The notes under the pieces were generated by a model. That model made no database searches, was not told the origin of the DNA, and saw only the letters and a list, made by a program, of their open reading frames with translations. Made by a program: the position numbers and the translations under genes. Shown piece by piece: positions 1 to 5,010 of a stretch of DNA of 6,804 nucleotides. Origin of the DNA: Phycisphaerae bacterium (GTDB taxonomy: Bacteria > Planctomycetota > Phycisphaerae > Sedimentisphaerales > Anaerobacaceae). Location of the stretch: positions 1 to 6,804 of the forward strand of contig DAOVNI010000091.1 of the NCBI GenBank assembly GCA_030630315.1. Direction: 5' to 3'. Each line of letters opens with the position of its first letter. Position 1 is the stretch's first letter.

Positions 1-1668
1 ATCGCCCACGTAAAAGATGGTGCTGAACAGGGTATATGCTCCCATACCGATTCTGCCGCCCCAGCCGCCCTGCCGGTGGCTGAACAACAGAATCACAGCC
101 GCCGGAATAATTGCCAGAATTCCGAAGAATTTTCCGATTTCAATTGGGACCACCCCTACCTTACTCGCTGCGAATATCGCAATCGAATTGAGCATCACCA
201 AGAGGGTCAATTGGTCACACAACCCGGCTATATATTGCCTTCGTTTAAGGTTGTGCACAAATGCAATCACCAGGCCAGCCATAATCTGGGTATAACCAAG
301 CGCGAGTGACAAGCCAAAGAACATCATCGGTTTCTCAAAGGGGTCGAACCACATCATTTTATCTCTAAGCGGTTTTAACACTGGTACAAACTGCTGCACC
401 GCATCACCGAACCATCCGCCGGTCAGTGCCCCGGCTATGACGGTAACAGCCGAGCAAATTCCCAGCATCCACATCAGCTTCTTGTCACCCTGCATTTTTC
501 TAATAAATAGAATCATCAAAGCAACTATAACGAGACCATAGCCGGCATCGGTCAGACACAGGGCAAAGAACAAAGCGAAAAACGGCGCCAGAAATACCGT
601 CGGGTCAACATCAAAATGCTTCGGCATACCATACAGGCGGGTTATGACCTCAAAAGGCCGGATGTAGTTCTTGTTCTCTATTTCAACCGGTACTTCTTCG
701 TCTTCAGCCGGTTCGATTTTAGTCAAACTCGAGGCCCCAAAGCCCGATACTATTTTCTCCAGCCGGGGGTAATCATTTTTTTTCACCCAGCCTTCCAAAA
801 GAACCGTGTGTTCCGTTGCCGGTGCGGTGCCCCTGGTCTGCTCCCTGTTTAACAGGTTTTCATAATGGTCGTGAAGAATTTGCAGCTTGAGCAAATGCTT
901 GGACAACGACACTGCCTTCTCATACCGGCCTTCTAATTGCCTTGTTGTCTCATTTAACTTTTCGCTGTGCTGTTCTATTAGTTCCGCTACCGTCCCTGTC
1001 ATCGGCTCGAAGCTGACCGGCTCAAACTCGGCTGACCGCAGCAGCTTTTGTACCTCAGTGATATTGACATTTAGACAAACAATAAGGCAGGCGTATTTGT
1101 TATTAGCTGCTCCTATTTGCTGAATTGCCCCGCCGAGCTCGCTTAGCTTCTCTTCTACCTGCTCAAACTGCCGCTCTGGCAAGAGTCCCGCCAAACACGT
1201 TGTCTGCTGAAGCCGGCCAATCTCTTCTACGGGCGTCTGGAAGGCCGCCCACGGCCCAAGCTCCTCCAGGGTCCCGTCGAGGTTCTCACATTCGGCTTTG
1301 AGTTTTTCTATTGTTACTTCGGTCTGCTCACACTGGTCAATAATCTTTAGAATTTGACGGTCTGAAACGACCCTGTTATATGACTGCTCATCAACGACGG
1401 TGCGGGGTGAAAGAATGCCGGCAAGACCCTTTGCAAATTCGGCATAACCTTTGAGGAATGCAATGGTTTTTGCCAGACGGTTCAACAGCTCTTCAATGTC
1501 CTTTGGCCGTTCGGCTGCGGTGGCGAGCTCGGGTGAGTCCCTGCTGACCATCGCCTCTTCCGCGTTTAGTATCTGGCAAATACCTTCACGCTGCAATGCC
1601 TCCAGAAGCTCCGAAGCCTGCGTGCGATGGCTGACAATTATCACTTTTGCCATTTGAGCAATGGCCAT
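1..1668 (-). CDS. ntpI: V-type ATP synthase subunit I (membrane a-subunit homologue), 3' end cut by window edge
   Basis: This encodes 556 residues of the V/A-type ATPase subunit that joins the peripheral stalks to the membrane and forms the ion half-channels beside the c/K ring. Residues 1 to about 350 are a soluble, largely helical and coiled-coil arm, with the family-typical LEGWV at 291-295. The membrane domain opens with the signature YGMPKHFDVDP...FLAPFFALFFAL.LTDAGYG (346-378). Further hydrophobic segments lie around 400-417, 446-470, 484-501 and 512-529. The reading frame is open to base 1, ending IFYVGD, just where the family continues into the helices with the essential arginine, so the missing part (family usually 600-660 aa) is outside the window. 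The ATG at 1668 follows the subunit H stop by 2 nt, and GAGAGG at 1680-1675 gives a Shine-Dalgarno 6 nt upstream. An in-frame ATG at 1653 is a weaker alternative. Translational coupling with subunit H is likely. The gene has no complete ORF inside the window only because its stop lies outside. Confidence 0.93.
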   Translation of the reverse strand, partial: MAIAQMAKVIIVSHRTQASELLEALQREGICQILNAEEAMVSRDSPELATAAERPKDIEELLNRLAKTIAFLKGYAEFAKGLAGILSPRTVVDEQSYNRVVSDRQILKIIDQCEQTEVTIEKLKAECENLDGTLEELGPWAAFQTPVEEIGRLQQTTCLAGLLPERQFEQVEEKLSELGGAIQQIGAANNKYACLIVCLNVNITEVQKLLRSAEFEPVSFEPMTGTVAELIEQHSEKLNETTRQLEGRYEKAVSLSKHLLKLQILHDHYENLLNREQTRGTAPATEHTVLLEGWVKKNDYPRLEKIVSGFGASSLTKIEPAEDEEVPVEIENKNYIRPFEVITRLYGMPKHFDVDPTVFLAPFFALFFALCLTDAGYGLVIVALMILFIRKMQGDKKLMWMLGICSAVTVIAGALTGGWFGDAVQQFVPVLKPLRDKMMWFDPFEKPMMFFGLSLALGYTQIMAGLVIAFVHNLKRRQYIAGLCDQLTLLVMLNSIAIFAASKVGVVPIEIGKFFGILAIIPAAVILLFSHRQGGWGGRIGMGAYTLFSTIFYVGD

Positions 1669-1670
1669 AG

Positions 1671-1976
1671 TTAGCCTCTCAAGTAATCCATTACCTTTGC
1701 TGCTGCCGGTGCGATTCTGCCGGCTGTCTTTTCGCGCAGCTGTTGACGCTCCTTCTCGGCTTGCGCTTTAAGATTTTCAACTTCGGCGAGGCCTTGCGTT
1801 TGAGCCGCGGCAACGGCAGCTTCGACAGTTTTTTCCCTTTGTTGCTCGGCTTCTTCTGATGCTTTAAGTCGGCTTGTCCGCCCCTTTTCGGCTTGTTGGA
1901 CAGCCTGGGCTTTGGCCTGTTCGATAATCTCCCGGGCCTGTGCTTCGGCCTGCTTAATCCTTTTTATCAGTTCCAT
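1671..1976 (-). CDS. ahaH: V-type ATP synthase subunit H (AhaH/G-like peripheral stalk coiled coil)
   Basis: This is a 101-residue, almost entirely helical, charged protein (Ala/Glu/Gln/Lys/Arg-rich, no cysteine, no membrane segment). It starts MELIKRIKQAEAQAREIIEQAK and ends AAAKVMDYLRG. The N-terminal lines resemble the archaeal/V-type subunit H (G-subunit homologue), which pairs with subunit E to make the peripheral stalk and binds subunit I. Length and heptad-like composition fit the family (about 100-110 aa). It precedes subunit I with a 2-nt gap, the H-I order known from the archaeal aha operons, so this is probably the first gene of the ATPase operon. The start at 1976 has AGGGA at 1986-1982, 5 nt upstream. 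Coiled coils attract spurious similarity, so the assignment leans on the neighbour as well as on the sequence. Confidence 0.87.
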   Translation of the reverse strand: MELIKRIKQAEAQAREIIEQAKAQAVQQAEKGRTSRLKASEEAEQQREKTVEAAVAAAQTQGLAEVENLKAQAEKERQQLREKTAGRIAPAAAKVMDYLRG

Positions 1977-1981
1977 TCGCG

Positions 1982-1986
1982 TCCCT
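1982..1986 (-). promoter_or_regulatory. Shine-Dalgarno for subunit H
   Basis: AGGGA read on the minus strand, 5 nt before the ATG at 1976. It supports that start and the reading of this gene as the first of the ATPase operon. Confidence 0.6.
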
Positions 1987-1996
1987 GCAATTGATT

Positions 1997-2009
1997 CCCG
2001 CGAAGCGGG
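1997..2009. repeat. Small hairpin in the ATPase-operon leader
   Basis: Perfect 5-bp GC arms CCCGC and GCGGG around GAA, lying about 20 nt upstream of the subunit H start codon. In RNA it would be a compact stem just ahead of the ribosome-binding site. It could be a small regulatory hairpin or a piece of a dispersed repeat. The sequence alone does not decide. Confidence 0.45.
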
Positions 2010-2094
2010 GTCCCGTCAAAACCCTATTTCAAACGGCTGATAGACTACATTATTATTCGGCAAATGGCAAGAAATAGCCGAAAGAAATTTTATA

Positions 2095-2163
2095 TTATAG
2101 GAGATTATCGAACCTGGCGATGCGCTGTTTTACGTGGTTCAGGGATTTTTGGAACTGAGATTG
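2095..2163 (-). pseudogene. Remnant of the 3' end of a second malate dehydrogenase gene
   Basis: Read on the minus strand this is 22 codons plus a TAA stop. It contains QFQKSLNHVKQ and ends DNLL-stop; the intact mdh in this window has QFEKSLDHVKQ and ends DKLL-stop. Aligned without gaps, 14 of 22 residues match, and 50 of 69 bases match between 2095-2163 and 3839-3907, including the stop position. An in-frame TAA at 2166-2164 and then a hairpin element (2174-2190) lie immediately upstream, so nothing else of the gene remains. It is too diverged to be a recent duplicate of the neighbouring mdh, and is better read as the tail of a paralogous or replaced mdh. It lies in the same orientation as mdh, with the flavoprotein gene between them. 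Confidence 0.75.
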
Positions 2164-2173
2164 TTAGAAGAAT

Positions 2174-2194
2174 GGTGGGCACGGCCCACCCTGC
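2174..2194 (-). repeat. REP-like palindrome, copy 1
   Basis: Perfect 7-bp arms GGTGGGC and GCCCACC around ACG. On the minus strand the hairpin is preceded by GCAG, matching the layout of REP elements (a four-base head, often GTAG, next to a short hairpin). It is similar in sequence to the palindrome at 3666-3687. It sits at the break point of the mdh remnant. No RAYT transposase is in the window. Confidence 0.6.
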
Positions 2195-2214
2195 GTAGCT
2201 AAAATCCGAAATCT

Positions 2215-2244
2215 CAGCTAACGGGTCGCTCCGGTTGTTAGCTG
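2215..2244. repeat. Inverted repeat with 8-bp arms
   Basis: CAGCTAAC at 2215-2222 and GTTAGCTG at 2237-2244 are exact reverse complements with a 14-base loop that is itself GC-rich. No T-tract follows on either strand, so it is not an obvious terminator. It lies inside the questionable signal-peptide ORF. Confidence 0.5.
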
Positions 2245-2451
2245 CTATGTAATACGCAGACTCGCCAGCATTCAATCCAGACAGGGGCAGGAAGAGAATG
2301 AGATATCGTAAAATAATTTTTCGCATCGAATGGTACAGTTCAGCGGCCATCCTTCGCCGTTCTGTTCCGCTGAAGCTTCGCAGAATTCAGGCTTCGGAGG
2401 GTCGTGTGCAGCACCATGAAATTTATTATCTACTATTTTCCATTGACTATT

Positions 2452-2468
2452 GGTGTGCGGAGCACACC
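2452..2468. repeat. Hairpin just downstream of the flavoprotein gene (possible transcript end or REP-like copy)
   Basis: Perfect 7-bp arms GGTGTGC and GCACACC around GGA, beginning 13 bases past the flavoprotein stop in the direction of transcription. The following bases (AATAGTCAATGG on the minus strand) are not a T-run, so it would be a poor intrinsic terminator. It could still protect the 3' end of the message. Its size and GGTGKGC core resemble the two REP-like palindromes at 2174 and 3666, so it may be a diverged member of the same set. Confidence 0.5.
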
Positions 2469-2481
2469 TATATATGAATCC

Positions 2482-3588
2482 TTATTCTTTATTAAGCTCT
2501 TCTATTGTCTCTGCAACTATTTCGTCTATCAATTCTTTTACAGACACAATTTTTGTTACTCTCGAAACGTTGGTTCCTGCAAGTACGACTGCATTATCAA
2601 TGTCCCCTTCTACGGCGTCAATCAAGGCTTTGGCAATACAAAATTGAACGGTAGCAGGCTCGCAGGTCCTGAGGCATTTATAATTACATGTAAACTCTTT
2701 TCTTTCGCCGCGCAGTATTTCATCAAGAAATTTTGTTCTTATTGCTTTTGCCGGCATACCCACGGGGCTTTGTATAAAAACAATATCATCTTCTCCCGCC
2801 TTAATATAAAGCTGTTTAAATTCATCGGCTGCTGAACATTCAAAAGTAGCTACAAACCTGGTCCCGATTTGGACGCCCTTTGCTCCCAATCTTAAGAACT
2901 TAGCCACATCTTTGCCGTCAAATATACCACCTGCCGCTATAACAGGAATACTTACTCCATCCTCTTTTTCGTATTGCCCGACCAGGTCCAAAACATCTTT
3001 TAGCGCATTCTCAAGCAGCGGCTCATTTCGCGTTGTCCCTTTACCGGATTCCAATTCTTCTAAACTGTAACCCGCTATATGTCCCCCTGATAAGGGACCT
3101 TCAACAACGAAAGCATCCGGGAGGCGATTATAGCGCCTTTTCCACGTTTTGAGCAGGAGTTTAGCTCCTCTTGCTGAAGCAATCAGTGGAATCAACTTTA
3201 TCGATGAACCTTCTGCGAATTCCGGCATGCTTATAGGCAGTCCCGCGCCTGAAATAATATAATCCGCTTTTTCTTTTGCGGTAGTCCTCACCATGTCCTC
3301 ATAGTTACTTAGCGCTACCATTATGTTTATACCGATAACTCCATCGGATAATTCCCTTGCTCGTCTTATTTGCTTTATAAGATGTTCTCTTGAAGATTTA
3401 GGCACATCGGCCCTGTTTTCTTCTGTATCAGGAGGAAGCCCCACACTGGCTATGGTTCCTCCAGCGCCACAATTCGCTACCGCTGCTGCTAAAGATGCCG
3501 TAGATACTCTGACCCCCATTCCGCCTTGAATGATAGGGATTTTAATCTCCAGGTCGTCGATTACAAGCGGCTTTAATTTATCAAACAT
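2482..3588 (-). CDS. Nitronate monooxygenase / FabK-like FMN flavoprotein with C-terminal Cys cluster
   Basis: A 368-residue TIM-barrel flavoprotein of the nitronate monooxygenase (2-nitropropane dioxygenase)/enoyl-ACP reductase FabK superfamily. Visible motifs are PIIQGGMGV (18-26), SGAGLP (113-118), the EGPLSGGHIAGY segment (163-174) with His170 at the catalytic position, IPVIAAGGIFDG (214-225), and the phosphate-binding GAKGVQIGTRF (235-245). Members oxidise nitronates with O2 or reduce enoyl-ACP with NAD(P)H. In a probably anaerobic organism a reductase role is conceivable, and motifs alone do not choose. The C-terminal tail carries Cys301, 305, 309 and 317 (CX3CX3CX7C), shared by a subset of bacterial homologues to my memory and absent from classical enzymes. 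AGAGGA at 3601-3596 is a good ribosome-binding site 7 nt before the ATG. The gene appears monocistronic, with its own promoter-like sequence at 3691-3718. It is more AT-rich than the glycosidase gene. Confidence 0.88.
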   Translation of the reverse strand: MFDKLKPLVIDDLEIKIPIIQGGMGVRVSTASLAAAVANCGAGGTIASVGLPPDTEENRADVPKSSREHLIKQIRRARELSDGVIGINIMVALSNYEDMVRTTAKEKADYIISGAGLPISMPEFAEGSSIKLIPLIASARGAKLLLKTWKRRYNRLPDAFVVEGPLSGGHIAGYSLEELESGKGTTRNEPLLENALKDVLDLVGQYEKEDGVSIPVIAAGGIFDGKDVAKFLRLGAKGVQIGTRFVATFECSAADEFKQLYIKAGEDDIVFIQSPVGMPAKAIRTKFLDEILRGERKEFTCNYKCLRTCEPATVQFCIAKALIDAVEGDIDNAVVLAGTNVSRVTKIVSVKELIDEIVAETIEELNKE

Positions 3589-3634
3589 AACATTTTCCTC
3601 TCATGCAAGCGTATCTATGGGGCTGCGTATACCT

Positions 3635-3655
3635 TTGCCACAAGAAGCCTGGCAA
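3635..3655. promoter_or_regulatory. Dyad symmetry in the flavoprotein leader
   Basis: TTGCCA (3635-3640) and TGGCAA (3650-3655) form an exact inverted repeat with a 9-base centre, 47-67 bases upstream of the flavoprotein start. The spacing is compatible with an operator for a dimeric regulator or with an RNA hairpin in the leader. Short dyads also occur by chance, so confidence is low. Confidence 0.3.
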
Positions 3656-3665
3656 TCAACGAGAA

Positions 3666-3687
3666 GGTGGGGTAAACCCCACCCTAC
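3666..3687 (-). repeat. REP-like palindrome with GTAG head, copy 2
   Basis: GGTGGGGT and ACCCCACC are perfect 8-bp arms around AA. Read on the minus strand the element is GTAG followed by the hairpin, the classical REP arrangement. It coincides with the predicted transcription start of the flavoprotein gene, so the stem would form the very 5' end of that transcript. It is similar to the palindrome at 2174-2194 (GGTGGG core; CTAC versus CTGC head on the plus strand). Confidence 0.65.
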
Positions 3688-3690
3688 TAC

Positions 3691-3718
3691 ATCATAGCAT
3701 TGGCAGGTCAACTTTCAA
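3691..3718 (-). promoter_or_regulatory. Sigma-70-like promoter for the flavoprotein gene
   Basis: On the minus strand: TTGAAA at 3718-3713 (5 of 6 to TTGACA), a 16-base spacer, and TATGAT at 3696-3691 (5 of 6 to TATAAT). Transcription would begin near 3684, giving a leader of about 96 bases that starts with the palindrome at 3687-3666. Confidence 0.55.
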
Positions 3719-3744
3719 CGGAGATTTCGCAAATAAATCTTTTT

Positions 3745-3824
3745 AATAGATTCCTCGACTGCGCGATGCTGCGCATCCCGTCCAAGGGCCGGACTTTCAG
3801 CGCTTCGCTCGGAATGACAATCGG
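3745..3824. repeat. Dispersed-repeat-like intergenic segment downstream of mdh
   Basis: The segment starts AGATTCCTCGACT and ends CTTCGCTCGGAATGACA on the plus strand. Short hairpins fill the middle: GATGC/GCATC at 3765-3777 and GTCC/GGAC at 3780-3794. The edge sequences (ATTCC... and ...GGAAT) are complementary. Sequences of this type, with TTCGCTCGGAATGACA, are in my experience common as dispersed intergenic repeats in bacterial and metagenome-derived genomes. With several small stems after the mdh stop it may also act as an mRNA 3' end. No T-tract is present. Confidence 0.45.
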
Positions 3825-3838
3825 TGAGTTTGAGTCGG

Positions 3839-4771
3839 TTATAAGAGTTTGTCGACTTGTGCGGCGAGTTGTTTTACATGGTCGAGGGATTTTTCGAACT
3901 GGGCCTGTTCAGACTCGTTCAAGTCAAGCTCGATGATTTTTTCGATGGCATTTTTGCCGAGGACTACGGGGACGCCGACAAAGTATCCGCCGACATTATA
4001 TTCGCTATCGCAATAAGCACAGCAGGACATTACGGTTTTCTTATCTTTCAGGATTGCTTCAGCCATCTTAACGGTGCCGGCGGCGGGGGCATAATAGGCA
4101 CTGTAGCCAAGTAGATTTACGATTTCGATACCGCCTTTTCGGGTGCGCTCGATTAGCTCAGCGATTTTTTCTTCATCGAGCAGCTCGGTTACGGGTATTC
4201 CGCTGACGGAGGTGAATCGGGGCAGAGGTACCATATCGTCGCCGTGGCCGCCCATTAAGACGCACTTTATGTCCTCTACGCTTACATCAAGCTCAGATGC
4301 GAGGAAATAGCTAAAGCGTGCCGAGTCCAGGGCGCCGGCCATTCCCATGACCTTATTCCTGGCAAAGTTCGTGATTTTAGCGGCAGTGTAAACCATTGCA
4401 TCGAGCGGGTTGCAGACAACAATGATGATGCTCTCGGGACAGTGCCTGGCTATCTGCTCGCTGACATCTTTGACGATCTGGACATTTTTTGTAAGGAGGT
4501 CGTCACGGCTCATACCGGGGCCGCGAGGCGCTCCGCTTGTTATGATGACGATATCGCTGTCCGCGGTCTTTTCCCAGTCGCGGGTGCCGGAGATGACCGA
4601 ATCGTAAAGCTGAACGGGGCTTGCTGCGGCGATATCAAGGGCTTTGCCTTCGGCGAGCCCTTCAATGATATCGAGCAGGACGATATCGCCGAGATGTTTT
4701 GCTGCAGCGATGTGGGCGGTTGTTGCACCGACTTTGCCGGCACCGACTATTGTTATCTTGTCCCTTGCCAT
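3839..4771 (-). CDS. mdh: Malate dehydrogenase (NAD-dependent, LDH-like type)
   Basis: A 310-residue enzyme for malate + NAD+ = oxaloacetate + NADH, cytoplasmic and normally a homotetramer. The Rossmann loop is GAGKVG (10-15), and Asp34 ends strand two, giving NAD rather than NADP preference. The substrate loop APRGPGMSRDDLL has Arg83 (malate rather than lactate specificity) and Arg89. Asn121 is in NPLD, Asp149 and Arg152 are in LDSARF, and the catalytic His176 is in MGGHGDDMVP. Length is normal for the LDH-like (type 3) malate dehydrogenases. A slightly unusual point is the triple cysteine SCCAYC (250, 251, 254) where relatives usually have fewer. The ATG at 4771 is set by GAGG at 4781-4778, 6 nt upstream, which lies right against the tandem-repeat array. 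A promoter-like sequence is present beyond the array. The remnant of a second mdh tail is found at 2095-2163. Confidence 0.96.
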   Translation of the reverse strand: MARDKITIVGAGKVGATTAHIAAAKHLGDIVLLDIIEGLAEGKALDIAAASPVQLYDSVISGTRDWEKTADSDIVIITSGAPRGPGMSRDDLLTKNVQIVKDVSEQIARHCPESIIIVVCNPLDAMVYTAAKITNFARNKVMGMAGALDSARFSYFLASELDVSVEDIKCVLMGGHGDDMVPLPRFTSVSGIPVTELLDEEKIAELIERTRKGGIEIVNLLGYSAYYAPAAGTVKMAEAILKDKKTVMSCCAYCDSEYNVGGYFVGVPVVLGKNAIEKIIELDLNESEQAQFEKSLDHVKQLAAQVDKLL

Positions 4772-4777
4772 ACGTTA

Positions 4778-4781
4778 CCTC
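4778..4781 (-). promoter_or_regulatory. Shine-Dalgarno of mdh at the edge of the repeat array
   Basis: GAGG on the minus strand, 6 nt before the mdh ATG. Its left context TGATAACCTG is the same as in the array units, so the ribosome-binding site appears to be formed in the last, decayed unit. AGGTA (4780-4776) is complementary to the TACCT carried by each full unit. Confidence 0.7.
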
Positions 4782-4959
4782 AGGTTATCAGGCTACCAGA
4801 ATATCAGGTAGTGGACATCAGGCTACCAGGTTATCAGGTAGTGGACATCAGGCTACCAGAATATCAGGTAGTGGACATCAGGCTACCAGGTTATCAGGTA
4901 GTGGACATCAGGCTACCAGATTATCAGGTAGTGGACATCAGGCTATCAGAATATCAGGC
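4780..4959. repeat. Tandem array of a 30-bp unit in the mdh leader
   Basis: Five full units run 4803-4952, each made of ATCAGGTAGTGGAC followed by ATCAGGCTACCAG and three variable bases. A shortened unit lies on the mdh side (4780-4802, missing the AGTGGAC block) and a 7-base stub (4953-4959) on the other. The last three bases run GTT, AAT, GTT, ATT, AAT, so part of the array has a 60-bp higher-order period. Each half begins ATCAGG, so the unit itself looks like an old duplication. GGTAG and CTACC within a unit are complementary across 11 bases (except in the last unit, where CTATC replaces CTACC). There are no spacers, so this is not a CRISPR array. Copy number is likely to vary between strains. 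Confidence 0.95.
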
Positions 4960-4976
4960 CAAGTTTGTTTTTTCAA
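4948..4976 (-). promoter_or_regulatory. Sigma-70-like promoter for mdh at the far edge of the array
   Basis: On the minus strand: TTGAAA at 4976-4971 (5 of 6 to consensus), a 17-base spacer, and TATTCT at 4953-4948 (4 of 6). The start point would be near 4941, inside the first unit, so nearly the whole array would be transcribed as a 5' leader of about 170 bases. TATTCT is also present in other units ending AAT, but without a -35 partner. Confidence 0.45.
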
Positions 4977-5010
4977 ATGCTCTGAGCCCATTCCTTCTTA
5001 TCATTTTTTG

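Larger units (their letters stand above)
1977..2481. other. 505-bp spacer between the flavoprotein gene and the ATPase operon
   Basis: No convincing intact gene. From left to right it holds the subunit H leader with a GC hairpin (1997-2009), an AT-rich stretch with a TATAAT at 2099-2094 but no good -35 partner, the mdh remnant (2095-2163), a REP-like palindrome (2174-2190), and a longer dyad (2215-2244). A minus-strand ORF whose ATG at 2326 starts a signal-peptide-like sequence follows, and then a hairpin just past the flavoprotein stop (2452-2468). The signal-peptide ORF (MRKIILRYLILFLPLSGLNAG at its N-terminus) has no good ribosome-binding site. It runs through the palindrome and then, out of frame, over the mdh remnant, so I read it as a truncated gene start or chance, not as a working gene. 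Confidence 0.6.

Noticed and set aside
1451..1657. Plus-strand frames opposite the ATPase subunit I gene
   Set aside because: The minus-strand frame is continuously open for 556 codons with clear subunit I motifs, so the plus-strand frames are shadows.
2094..2099. Perfect TATAAT as the ATPase-operon promoter
   Set aside because: The hexamer 17 bases upstream (CATCGC) is no -35 match, there is no extended -10, and it overlaps the mdh remnant stop in an AT-rich stretch; left as a possibility only.
2105..2350. Complete 81-residue secreted protein gene on the minus strand
   Set aside because: No Shine-Dalgarno for either ATG. The frame runs through the palindrome and then out of frame across the mdh remnant, so the C-terminal part cannot be native.
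2452..2468. Intrinsic terminator after the flavoprotein gene
   Set aside because: Good stem but no T-run after it on the minus strand; kept as a hairpin and not called a terminator.
2404..2835. Plus-strand 143-residue frame opposite the flavoprotein gene
   Set aside because: Antisense shadow of a well-supported flavoprotein, with no family motifs of its own.
4780..4959. CRISPR array
   Set aside because: Units abut each other with no unique spacers, and no cas gene is present.
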